Shown: positions 33,179 through 40,842 of the stretch, piece after piece
How the letters are laid out: each line of letters starts with the position of its first letter
Numbering within the stretch: position 1 is the stretch's first letter
Assembly: GCA_035556715.1 (NCBI GenBank)
Contig: DATMER010000095.1
Span: 1-64,000 of the forward strand
Direction of reading: 5' to 3'
DNA: 64,000 bases
From: DATMER01 sp035556715
Lineage (GTDB): Bacteria; Acidobacteriota; Thermoanaerobaculia; Multivoradales; UBA5704
Made by a program: the position numbers and the translations under genes
The notes under the pieces: model-generated
Seen by the model: only the letters and a program-made list of their open reading frames with translations
The model's database searches: none
Told to the model about the DNA's origin: nothing

Positions 33179-34705
33179 ATGAGCGAAGACCCGCTGTTCG
33201 ACCTGCTCAAGAAGAAGCGGCTCATCCCCTTGCTCCGGGAGGCGGCGGAGATCGAGCAGCAGGTGATGGTGCAGTACCTCTATGCCGCCTACTCCCTGAA
33301 GAAGTTCCCGGATTCGACCTGCACTCCGGCCGAGTTCGAGCACGTCCGCCGCTGGGGCACGGTCCTCCTCAGCGTCGCCCGGTCGGAGATGGAGCACCTG
33401 GCCCTGGTCAACGGCATGCTCTCCGCTATCGGGGCCGATCCATCCTTCAGGCGCCAGAACATCCCGGTCCAGTTCCCCTACTACGAGGGCGAGAGCCTGG
33501 CCCGCGGGCGCGACGAGAAGGGGACCGAGCCCTGCGACATCCCGTTCCTGTTCGAGCGCTTCAACTTGGCCACCATCGGGCGCTTCGTCTGCATCGAGAG
33601 CCCGTCCAAGGAGACCCTCGTCAAGGACAACATGCGGGTCCCCGAGTGGTGCTTCTCGTGCGGCGGGGACACGGCCTCGAAGTTCCGGTTGAGCGCCACG
33701 CAGCCCTATCCCACGGCGGCCAGCCACATCCCGGAGGATCTCTGGGCCGAGGTCGACGCGGAGCTGGCCCGGGGCGGAGCCCTGAAAGGCTTGGACCTGA
33801 AAGCGGCGCCCGAGTCGCTGCGGCCGGGCACCATCCAGGAGCTCTACGATCAGATCGCGGACCTGTTCACCTTCCTCAACGGCCGGGGCAACCTCTTCAC
33901 CGGCAATCCCAACAGCCAGGTGTTCGTGCCGGTCGAGTACCAGGTGAACATCTTCCCGATCGTCGACCTCTCCACGGCGCTTTCGGCCATCCGGCTGATC
34001 ACCGAGGAGGGGGAGGGGATGGACGCGCCCCCCGACTACCAGAGCCACTTCACACGCTTCTTCACCATCCACGACGAGCTCGAGGAGCTGCTCGCCAAGG
34101 CCGCCAGGGAGGGCAGGACGTTCGAGCCGGCGCTGCCGCTGCCGCTCAACCCGAGCCTGAAAGAGATCACGAACCCGTTCGCGCGCGACCTGTTCGAGCT
34201 GTTCAACTACACCTACGCCACCCTGGTGTTCCTGCTCACCGCCCTGTACAAGGACTTCGTGCCCCTGACGACCCAGACCCCGCAGTCCTACCCGTACTTC
34301 AGCGCCGCCCTGCAGGAGAACGCGTTCGGGCCGATGATGACCATGCTGATCCGGCCCATGGCCGAAATCCTGGCCTACACCGCCTCGGGCGACGGCGAGC
34401 ACACCACCGGGCCCGACTACCACCTCTCCGCCGCCGACCTGGAGCGGCTCGGCCCCAAGGGCCTGGCCGAGCTGGGCAATATCGACTTCTTCCTCGACCG
34501 GTTCGACGAGATCGTCCGCCGGCTCGACCGGCTCCGCGATATCGGCGGCAGGGACCTCCCCAAGATCGCGCGCGAGGAGGGGGACCTGCCCTTCCTCCGC
34601 CGCCAGCTTGACTTCGTCTACGAGAGCGCCGTGGCGATGGCCACCAACACGCGGCGCATCTATCAGCTCGGCCAGCTCCCGCAGTTCATCGTGAACCCTT
34701 CCTGA
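33179..34705 (+). CDS. Ferritin-like protein of the VioB/RebD iminophenylpyruvate dimer synthase type
   Basis: A 508-residue cytoplasmic protein. The first 110 residues match the PF12902 ferritin-like domain found in VioB/RebD: REAAEIEQQVMVQYLYAAYS and ARSEMEHLALVNGMLSAIGA supply Glu and ExxH metal-ligand candidates. Later helices (LFELFNYTYATLVFLLTALY, MMTMLIRPMAEILAY) complete a helical bundle. VioB itself is about twice as long; this protein has the ferritin-like part without the rest. ATG 33179 has AAAGGAGCGACG. Whether it makes imine dimers is unknown. Downstream gene is 15 bp away. Confidence 0.8.
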   Translation: MSEDPLFDLLKKKRLIPLLREAAEIEQQVMVQYLYAAYSLKKFPDSTCTPAEFEHVRRWGTVLLSVARSEMEHLALVNGMLSAIGADPSFRRQNIPVQFPYYEGESLARGRDEKGTEPCDIPFLFERFNLATIGRFVCIESPSKETLVKDNMRVPEWCFSCGGDTASKFRLSATQPYPTAASHIPEDLWAEVDAELARGGALKGLDLKAAPESLRPGTIQELYDQIADLFTFLNGRGNLFTGNPNSQVFVPVEYQVNIFPIVDLSTALSAIRLITEEGEGMDAPPDYQSHFTRFFTIHDELEELLAKAAREGRTFEPALPLPLNPSLKEITNPFARDLFELFNYTYATLVFLLTALYKDFVPLTTQTPQSYPYFSAALQENAFGPMMTMLIRPMAEILAYTASGDGEHTTGPDYHLSAADLERLGPKGLAELGNIDFFLDRFDEIVRRLDRLRDIGGRDLPKIAREEGDLPFLRRQLDFVYESAVAMATNTRRIYQLGQLPQFIVNPS

Positions 34706-34720
34706 GGCGCCGGAGGAGAG

Positions 34721-35686
34721 ATGACCACCACCATCGCCACCACCGCGGCCATCGCGAAGCTCCTGGAGATCCAGTTCGAAGGCTTCTTCATGTGCCGGCT
34801 GGCCACCGATCCGGACCCGACCAATGAGGAGCGGGGCGTCAGCGGCTACACCATGGCGCTGGTGCACGAGGACCCTCTCGACCAGGTCATCCGCACCCAG
34901 ATCGAGGACGAGGCGTTCCTCGCGCGGAACCTTCGCGAGCCCGCGCAGAGGATGAAGATCCGCATCGGCGTGGACGTCAACAACGTCCTCTTCGACGGCA
35001 AGCCCTTCTACGGCCCGGCCCGCGACGCGCTGCTCGGCGCCAAGGTCTACCTGGAGGGCAAGGACGAGCCCTTCCAGGGACCCATCTTCGACAGCCGCAA
35101 CAACATCGTGGGCTCGGACGACAACATGGCCTTCGTGGTCAACCCGTTCGAGCTGGCGATCCGCAGGGAGGGCCTCGCGTTCGAGGCCAAGGACTGGCTC
35201 GATCCCTCGGACCCGGCGCGCAAGATCTGGCAGATCGAGGACCCGACCACCTACGCGCGGCGGCTGCCCTCGTTCGCCTCCGGCTCGACGGCGGCGCAGG
35301 CGGCGATCCGGGTCTTCGACTGGAACGCCTACTTCGCCGACCGGATGAAGTTCCTCCGGCAGCGGATCGCGGAGCTGGAGGAGGAAAAGAGCGGCAAGAC
35401 CGGGAGCGAGGCCGAGGCGATCGAGACGCGGATCCAGGCCATGAAGAGCCGGATCTTCATGATCGACTTCTGGGGCGACCGGTTCCACACCAAGCTCGGT
35501 TTCCAGGTCACCTACTCGTTCAACGTCAACGGCCCGCAGAGGGTCCACGACCCGGAGAACCTCCTGCGGGGCAAGGTCGCGGAGGGCCAGCCCTGGCCGG
35601 TGACCTTCTGGATGGGAAGCTGGGACGGCGACCTGCTCGTGGGCTATATGCAGGGGAGCCTCAGCGTCCCCTTCCATCCGGATTGA
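34721..35686 (+). CDS. Unknown protein co-encoded with the ferritin-like protein
   Basis: A 321-residue protein without signal peptide or membrane helices. Features seen: an acidic N-terminal half with MALVHEDPLDQVIRTQIEDE and VNNVLFDGKPFYG, a coiled coil near residues 210-245 (FLRQRIAELEEEKSGKTGSE), and a C-terminal part (FWGDRFHTKLGFQVTYSFNV, WPVTFWMGSWDGDLLVGYMQ). No family recognised. The gene is 15 bp after the ferritin-like gene and likely works with it. Its last 26 bp overlap the 3' end of the opposing DUF4105 gene. Confidence 0.72.
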   Translation: MTTTIATTAAIAKLLEIQFEGFFMCRLATDPDPTNEERGVSGYTMALVHEDPLDQVIRTQIEDEAFLARNLREPAQRMKIRIGVDVNNVLFDGKPFYGPARDALLGAKVYLEGKDEPFQGPIFDSRNNIVGSDDNMAFVVNPFELAIRREGLAFEAKDWLDPSDPARKIWQIEDPTTYARRLPSFASGSTAAQAAIRVFDWNAYFADRMKFLRQRIAELEEEKSGKTGSEAEAIETRIQAMKSRIFMIDFWGDRFHTKLGFQVTYSFNVNGPQRVHDPENLLRGKVAEGQPWPVTFWMGSWDGDLLVGYMQGSLSVPFHPD

Positions 35687-36563
35687 TCCCGTTCCCCCTC
35701 TCCCCAGCCCTCTCCCCCGTACCGGGGGAGAGGGAGCCCTGCCGGATGGCGACCGAGAAGTCCTCCCGGTCGCCGAGCCGCTGCGCCTTCTCGTCGATCC
35801 GGAAGCGGCGCTTCGCTTCCGCGAACGGCAGGTCGGTGTCGATCAGCCCGAGGTCGTAGGCCAATTCGTCGGAGTAACCGGGCAGGATGACCTTGTAGCT
35901 CCAGGGCACCCTCCCTGGAATCAGCTCGTTGACGTGGCGGACGATGTTGGTGGTGCAGGAGTTGGTCAGGGTGTTGTAGAACTCGGGCTCCTCGCGCAGG
36001 CGGTTGGCGCGGCGGAGCATGCTGACGAGCATCTGCTCGATACGCTCCCGCGGCGCGCGCACCGGATAGAGGTAGACCTCGTCGCGGCGATGGTTGGTGC
36101 GGAGCCGGATCAGGTCGCGCTCGTCGCCCACCACGTACATGACCTCGTACCGGCGGGCCAGCCCCTGCCAGGGCGAGAACTCCTCCCCCCTCTCCTTGCG
36201 GATCTCTACGGATACGGCCAGGTAGTCATTTTCCTCCGAGCTGTCCCCCTCGAAGCCGAAGCTCATCAGCGTGTGGGCCGGTCCCTGCCACTCGCCGAAC
36301 GGCTCGACCACGAACCAGGCGGAGCGCAGGCGGTCCAGGTCGTAGGTCCGCTCCTCCCAGGCGATGTCGTAGTCCTCCGTCGAGCGGTACCTGGCGTGGC
36401 GGACGTTGTGGACCCGGACGCTCCGGCCCTCGATCTCCGCCCAGGGGAGGAGCGCCTGGTCGGGTGTCCAGCCGCGGTCGTTGGACGGCCGGGGACCGAA
36501 TACCTTCCAGAGCAGGAAGACGAGGAGAGCGCCGGAGGCGGCGAAGAGGAGGAATCTGCGCAT
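35661..36563 (-). CDS. DUF4105 (Lnb-like periplasmic) membrane protein
   Basis: A 300-residue protein with an N-terminal anchor (FLLFAASGALLVFLLWKVF) and a DUF4105-type periplasmic domain. Key segments are VRVHNVRHARYRSTEDYDIA, WFVVEPFGEW, FYNTLTNSCTTNIVRHVNEL and the conserved asparagine-serine-cysteine (NSC). Cys and His of these motifs are proposed catalytic residues in this papain-like group. The C-terminal about 28 residues (LSPGTGERAGERGNG) are encoded by a palindromic hairpin and look like read-through. ATG 36563 lacks a Shine-Dalgarno; a TATATC lies about 14 bp upstream. Confidence 0.8.
   Translation of the reverse strand: MRRFLLFAASGALLVFLLWKVFGPRPSNDRGWTPDQALLPWAEIEGRSVRVHNVRHARYRSTEDYDIAWEERTYDLDRLRSAWFVVEPFGEWQGPAHTLMSFGFEGDSSEENDYLAVSVEIRKERGEEFSPWQGLARRYEVMYVVGDERDLIRLRTNHRRDEVYLYPVRAPRERIEQMLVSMLRRANRLREEPEFYNTLTNSCTTNIVRHVNELIPGRVPWSYKVILPGYSDELAYDLGLIDTDLPFAEAKRRFRIDEKAQRLGDREDFSVAIRQGSLSPGTGERAGERGNGINPDGRGR
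35708..35734. terminator. Strong hairpin between convergent genes
   Basis: Arms CCCTCTCCCCC and GGGGGAGAGGG (11 bp) flank a 5-base loop. It lies 22 bp after the stop of the plus-strand gene and inside the 3' end of the minus-strand DUF4105 gene. It could terminate the plus-strand operon and also looks like a REP-type palindrome. No U-run follows. Confidence 0.6.
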
Positions 36564-36603
36564 GGGGGCAAAGGGAGGATATACGATCCGCCCCGATAGG
36601 ACG

Positions 36604-36609
36604 TATAAT
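36604..36609 (+). promoter_or_regulatory. Consensus TATAAT -10 box immediately before a start codon
   Basis: TATAAT ends 8 bp before the ATG at 36618, and no ribosome-binding site fits in between, so the L,D-transpeptidase mRNA is probably leaderless. No -35 consensus was found at the expected place. Confidence 0.6.
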
Positions 36610-36617
36610 TCCCCACA

Positions 36618-37298
36618 ATGTTCCGAGACCCTTCGGCTTCCGCCGGATGCGGGCTGCGACTGCGGTCCTGCCTGCTCGCCGCGCTGATCCTGCTCACCGC
36701 GGGCCCTGGCTCCGCAATGACCAGGACGGTGCCCTCGGCCTTCGTCCAGGGCGCCCGCGGCCTGTCTCCGCGGGTCCTCTCCCTCGCCCTCGAGGCAGTC
36801 GATTGCGCGCGCTCCCGCGGCCTCTCCGGACGGGACGACCTGCTGACGATCATCGACTACTCCCTGCCCTCGACCGAGCCCCGGCTCTGGGTGCTCGACA
36901 TGCAGCGCGGCGAAGTGCTCTTCCATGAGCTGGTGGCCCACGGCCAGGGGAGCGGCGACAAGTACGCCACCCGCTTCTCCAACCAGCCCGACAGCCACCA
37001 GTCGAGCCTCGGCCTCTTCCTGACCGGAGATACCTACGAGGGGGGCAACGGCTACTCCCTCCGGCTCCGCGGCCTGGAAGAGGGGGTCAACGACCTCGCC
37101 GAGTCGCGCTACATCGTGATGCACGGCGCCTGGTACGTCAGCCCCGAGCATGCCCGCCGCCATGGCCGGATCGGCCGGAGCTGGGGCTGCCCCGCCCTGC
37201 CCAAGGAGAGCGCTCGCACGGTGATCGAGACGATCCGGGACGGGAGCTTCGTCTTTTCCTACTCCGATTCCACGCCTCTTCGCTCCTGCGCTAGATAA
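36618..37298 (+). CDS. Murein L,D-transpeptidase-like (YkuD_2) exported protein
   Basis: A 226-residue exported protein. The signal peptide is LRSCLLAALILLTAGPGSA. The catalytic segment reads YIVMHGAWYVSPE and later GRSWGCPALP, supplying His and Cys of the SxGCP motif of the YkuD_2 family (PF13645). It would form or edit 3-3 peptidoglycan cross-links or attach proteins to murein. The ATG at 36618 has a TATAAT 8 bp upstream and no Shine-Dalgarno. Divergent from DUF4105, with 54 bp between. Confidence 0.88.
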   Translation: MFRDPSASAGCGLRLRSCLLAALILLTAGPGSAMTRTVPSAFVQGARGLSPRVLSLALEAVDCARSRGLSGRDDLLTIIDYSLPSTEPRLWVLDMQRGEVLFHELVAHGQGSGDKYATRFSNQPDSHQSSLGLFLTGDTYEGGNGYSLRLRGLEEGVNDLAESRYIVMHGAWYVSPEHARRHGRIGRSWGCPALPKESARTVIETIRDGSFVFSYSDSTPLRSCAR

Positions 37299-37368
37299 AA
37301 CCTCCTTTCGAAGCTTAGAATCGGGCCGAAGGCTTTTCCCGCCTCTTCCGAGGCGAAGGAGGTAAAGC

Positions 37369-37941
37369 ATGCGCAAGGGTCTCGCGGTGTTGGCTTTGCT
37401 CGTATCAGTTCTGGCCCTCGCCACCTCGGCCGGGGCGCAGGTCGTGGTCGGAGGGACGGCGACCACGCGGCTGCGAGGTTTCGACGAGGTGCCGGCGATC
37501 GCGTCCTCGGGAGGTGGGCGCTTCACCGCCACCATCAACGAGTCGGGGACGAGCATGGACTGGGAGCTCTCCTACTTCAGCCTGCAGGGGAACGTCACCC
37601 AGGCTCACATCCACTTCGGGCAGAAGGACGTCAACGGCGGCATCGTGATCTTCTTCTGCACGAACCTGGGCAACGGCCCCGCGGGCACCCAGGCCTGTCC
37701 ACCCTCTCCCGCCACCATCACCGGCACGGCGACCTTCGAGGACGTCGTCGCCAGCGCAAACGCCCAGGGGATTGGACCATTCGAGATGCCGGCCGTGCTG
37801 CGGGCAATGCGCGCAGGCATCACCTACGCGAACGTCCACAGCACCCTCTACCCCGGTGGAGAGATCCGCGGCCAGCTCCAGTTCACGCCCGATCCGGCCG
37901 CGGAGCCGATCGAGGAGCCCACCGAGGGCCACGTCCACTGA
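37369..37941 (+). CDS. Secreted CHRD-domain protein
   Basis: A 190-residue exported protein with signal peptide GLAVLALLVSVLALATSAGA and a CHRD domain: LRGFDEVPAIASSGGGRFTA, NVTQAHIHFGQKDVNGGIVI, and TYANVHSTLYPGGEIRGQL. The end is acidic and His-rich (EPIEEPTEGHVH). CHRD domains occur in chordin and many bacterial secreted proteins; the biochemical role is unknown. Strong ribosome site GAAGGAGGTAAAGC precedes ATG 37369, next to a small GCCTC/GAGGC hairpin. Confidence 0.9.
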   Translation: MRKGLAVLALLVSVLALATSAGAQVVVGGTATTRLRGFDEVPAIASSGGGRFTATINESGTSMDWELSYFSLQGNVTQAHIHFGQKDVNGGIVIFFCTNLGNGPAGTQACPPSPATITGTATFEDVVASANAQGIGPFEMPAVLRAMRAGITYANVHSTLYPGGEIRGQLQFTPDPAAEPIEEPTEGHVH

Positions 37942-37955
37942 TCCTGCCTCCCGCC

Positions 37956-37982
37956 CGGCCCTGAGGGATCTCCTCAGGGCCG
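37956..37982. terminator. Bidirectional terminator-like hairpin
   Basis: A perfect 11-bp stem (CGGCCCTGAGG / CCTCAGGGCCG) with a 5-base loop sits between the convergent CHRD gene and the membrane gene at 38020. It could end transcription from both sides. No U-run follows. Confidence 0.65.
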
Positions 37983-38019
37983 GATCTTGCCGAAGAAGGC
38001 GTCCGGAGACGGCGGTCTC

Positions 38020-38373
38020 CTATCGGACCGTAGAGCGGTACCAGAGCGCCGCGGCGACTTTCCAGATGGCGTTGAAGACGAAGACCGCGACCAGCGGAAT
38101 GGGAGCCCCCGCGAAGACCGTCAGGCGGGCGATGGACGGGGCGAGGCTGAAGAGCAGCCCCCGGATTACCGGCCGGTCGCGGAGGAACGGCAACACCAGG
38201 AGCAGCCCCCAGATCCCGCCCCAGACCAGGCGCGGGCAGAGCCACTCCGGAGTCAGCGCTGGCGCGCTCCCGGGACGGAGCCTGCCCGCGAGCTGCACGG
38301 CCAGACTGTTCACGAGAGCTCCCACCGCTCCGGCGGCGAAAGCGGCGGACAGGCGTGCAAGGGGTTGGCTCAT
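38020..38373 (-). CDS. Small polytopic membrane protein
   Basis: A 117-residue hydrophobic protein with about four membrane segments: LSAAFAAGAVGALVNSLAVQ, LVWGGIWGLLLVLPFLR, GLLFSLAPSIARLTVFA and IPLVAVFVFNAIWKVAAALW. The layout recalls small YqhR/DUF-type membrane proteins in which pairs of glycines line short helices, but no family is certain. ATG 38373. Divergent from the gene at 38411. Confidence 0.7.
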   Translation of the reverse strand: MSQPLARLSAAFAAGAVGALVNSLAVQLAGRLRPGSAPALTPEWLCPRLVWGGIWGLLLVLPFLRDRPVIRGLLFSLAPSIARLTVFAGAPIPLVAVFVFNAIWKVAAALWYRSTVR

Positions 38374-38397
38374 GCCCGAGAGCTTACGGCCTTCTCC

Positions 38398-38403
38398 TAT
38401 ACT
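38398..38403 (+). promoter_or_regulatory. TATACT -10 box for a probable leaderless mRNA
   Basis: TATACT ends 7 bp before the ATG at 38411, with no ribosome-binding site between. It repeats the arrangement seen at 36604 and 20269. Confidence 0.5.
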
Positions 38404-38410
38404 TGCTCCA

Positions 38411-39256
38411 ATGAGACTGCCAAAGGACCGGGCAAGACGGCTCGCCGTCCTCCTCGCGCTCCTGCTATCCCTGCCTGCCGCGGCGCGGGCCGCCGGCCTG
38501 GAGGAGACCCTCGACGGCCGCTGGAGCGGTGGCTGGGTGATCGTGAAGGTGCCGGTGGCTTCGAGCTGCGACGGCTTCTACAACGACAACGACGTGGTGG
38601 GCACCCGGGTCGACAGCAAGGCGCGGCGGCGCTTCGAGGCTGGCGAGCTGGTACGGGTGGAGCGCATCGGGGCGAAGCGCGGCCGGGTGGACGTGTTCCT
38701 CGACCTGACGGAAGCGATCCTGGAAGAGCGCCGGGACGGCCCCTTCACACTCTACGCACCGCTGACCTGCCGCATCCAGCTCCGGGTGCCGGTCCCCGAC
38801 CGGGCGGATGCAGGGGCCGCCGAGGCGCGCCTGGCCGAGTTGCTGGAGCTGCACGGCTCGCAACGCGAGGCCGAGGCCTCCCCCGCCTGGAACGGCCGCC
38901 GCCGCGAGCCCTTCCCCGAGAACTACGAGCAGACCCTGGCTGCCTACGAGTCCTGGAAGGCCGCGCAGACCAACGCCGCGGTGCAGGACCGTATGGACGA
39001 TGCCATCGAGGAGGCCGCCCGGATCAACGACCGGCTGCGCTCCAATCCCGAGTACCTGGAGGGCTTCGCCGCCGGAGTCGAGAAGGCGAAGGACCGCCAC
39101 CACGGCGACTGCCCCAGCCTGCTCAGGAGCAGGTTCAGCCCGGACTCGGGCAAGGGTGGCGGCGACTGGAAGCGCGGCTACGAGGACGGCCAGCGCCTGG
39201 CCTGGAACCTGGGGCTGCTCCGCAAGCTCAGGGAGTGCTTCGTTCCGGTGCCCTAG
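38411..39256 (+). CDS. Secreted protein of unknown function
   Basis: A 281-residue exported protein. Signal peptide LAVLLALLLSLPAAARAAG. The mature part contains two cysteines early (SSCDGFYNDND, LTCRIQLRVPVP) and a helical region rich in charge (residues ~150-250, RMDDAIEEAARINDRLRSNP). The C-terminal part repeats a Gly-Tyr/Phe motif: YLEGFAAGVEKAKDR and WKRGYEDGQRLAWNLGLLRK. ATG 38411 follows a -10 box with no leader. No family recognised. Confidence 0.7.
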   Translation: MRLPKDRARRLAVLLALLLSLPAAARAAGLEETLDGRWSGGWVIVKVPVASSCDGFYNDNDVVGTRVDSKARRRFEAGELVRVERIGAKRGRVDVFLDLTEAILEERRDGPFTLYAPLTCRIQLRVPVPDRADAGAAEARLAELLELHGSQREAEASPAWNGRRREPFPENYEQTLAAYESWKAAQTNAAVQDRMDDAIEEAARINDRLRSNPEYLEGFAAGVEKAKDRHHGDCPSLLRSRFSPDSGKGGGDWKRGYEDGQRLAWNLGLLRKLRECFVPVP

Positions 39257-39288
39257 TATAAGGACAACGCAGAGAAGGGAGGGCCGAC

Positions 39289-40842
39289 ATGAGCGGTGAC
39301 GAGAAGCAGCTTTCCGGACCCGATCTGGCTCAGGGGGTTTCCCTGGCGGACCTGCCCGACGGCGGGCAGCTCGTGGGACACAGCGGCGGCGAGGCGGTCC
39401 TGGTGGTGCGGCGCGGGGAGGAGGTGTTCGCCATCGGCGCGAGCTGTACCCACTACGGCGGTCCCCTCGCCGAGGGGATCGTCGTGGGCGACACGGTGCG
39501 CTGCCCGTGGCACCACGCCTGCTTCAGCCTGCGCACCGGCGAGGCCGTGCGCCCGCCGGCCCTGAACCCCGTGACCGCCTACCGGGTGGAACGCGACGGC
39601 GACCGGATCACAATCCGCGACAAGGCTTCACCGCCTCCTCCGCCGCGGGCGGAGGGGCCGGACCCGGTGGTTGACCCCGTGATCATCGTCGGCGCAGGCG
39701 GCGCCGGCAACTGCGTGGCCGAGACCCTGCGGCGCGAGGGCTTCGAAGGCCGTATCGTCCTTCTGGCTCCAGAGGGGGAGTTGCCCTACGACCGGCCCAA
39801 CCTGTCCAAGGATTACCTGGCCGGCAATGCTCCCGAGGAGTGGATCCCGCTTCGCCCGCGGGACTTCTATGACGAGCACCGCATCGAGATCCGGCAGGCG
39901 CAGGCGACGGGAATCGATCCGCGGACGAAGACGGTGGCGCTGTCCGACGGCACCTCTCTCGACTATGGCGCCCTGGTCCTCGCCACCGGCGCCGAGCCGA
40001 TCCGGCTGCCGATCCCGGGCGCCGACTTGCCGCACGTCCGCCTCCTGAGGTCGCTGGCCGACAGCCGGGACCTGATCGAGGCGGCGAAGAAGGCCCGGCG
40101 CGCGGTGGTCGTGGGCGCGAGCTTCATCGGCCTGGAGGTCGCGGCCTCGCTGCGCGCCCGGGAGGTGGAAGTGACGGTCGTCGCGCCCGACGAACGGCCG
40201 CTGGCGAAGGTCCTCGGCCCCGAGCTCGGCGACTTCGTCCGCTCGCTCCACGAGGAGCACGGGGTCGTCTTCCGGCTCGGGACGAAGCCAAAGGCCATCC
40301 GGGACGCAGAGGTGGAGCTGGAGAGCGGCGAGACGGTCGCGGCCGACCTCGTCGTCCTCGGGGTCGGTGTGCGGCCCCGGGTGGCTTTGGCTGAGAAAGC
40401 CGGGCTGGAGGTAGACAACGGCGTGCTCGTGAACGAATTCCTGGAGACGAGCGCTCCCGGCATCTACGCGGCCGGAGACATCGCCCGCTGGCCCGACCCC
40501 CGCTCCGGGCAGCGCCTGCGCATCGAGCACTGGGTGGTGGCAGAGCGCCAGGGGCAGACCGTGGCACGCAATCTTCTAGGCCGGGGTGAGCGCTTCGCTG
40601 CGGTCCCCTTCTTCTGGAGCCAGCACTACGATGTAACCATCTCCTACGTCGGCCACGCCTCGAAGTGGGACTCGATCGAGGTCTCGGGGTCAATCCCCGA
40701 TCGCAACGCCACGATCACCTACCGCGAGGGGAGCCGCATCGCGGCCGTGGCCACGATCTTCCGCGACCGGGATAGCCTGGAGGCCGAGCTTGCCATGGAG
40801 CGGGACGACGAGGTGGAGCTCGCCCGGATCGTGGCCTCATAG
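39289..40842 (+). CDS. Rieske-FAD pyridine nucleotide-disulfide oxidoreductase (AIFM3-like)
   Basis: A 517-residue redox protein. The N-terminal Rieske domain binds a 2Fe-2S cluster through CTHYGGPL and CPWHHACF. An FAD/NAD(P)H reductase follows: VIIVGAGGAGNCVAETLRRE, ALVLATGAEPIRLPI, AVVVGASFIGLEVAASLRAR and GIYAAGDIARWPD. The domain order matches apoptosis-inducing-factor-like ferredoxin reductases such as AIFM3. ATG 39289 follows GAAGGGAGGG. Electron partner unknown. The last 124 bp overlap the 3' end of the opposing deacetylase gene. Confidence 0.92.
   Translation: MSGDEKQLSGPDLAQGVSLADLPDGGQLVGHSGGEAVLVVRRGEEVFAIGASCTHYGGPLAEGIVVGDTVRCPWHHACFSLRTGEAVRPPALNPVTAYRVERDGDRITIRDKASPPPPPRAEGPDPVVDPVIIVGAGGAGNCVAETLRREGFEGRIVLLAPEGELPYDRPNLSKDYLAGNAPEEWIPLRPRDFYDEHRIEIRQAQATGIDPRTKTVALSDGTSLDYGALVLATGAEPIRLPIPGADLPHVRLLRSLADSRDLIEAAKKARRAVVVGASFIGLEVAASLRAREVEVTVVAPDERPLAKVLGPELGDFVRSLHEEHGVVFRLGTKPKAIRDAEVELESGETVAADLVVLGVGVRPRVALAEKAGLEVDNGVLVNEFLETSAPGIYAAGDIARWPDPRSGQRLRIEHWVVAERQGQTVARNLLGRGERFAAVPFFWSQHYDVTISYVGHASKWDSIEVSGSIPDRNATITYREGSRIAAVATIFRDRDSLEAELAMERDDEVELARIVAS

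Noticed and set aside
32339..35677. Very long open frame on the minus strand opposite the LeuDH/ferritin-like operon
   Set aside because: It mirrors the codon structure of the plus-strand genes, has low-complexity Glu/Val/Leu-rich translation and no family similarity; the plus-strand genes have ribosome sites and recognisable domains.
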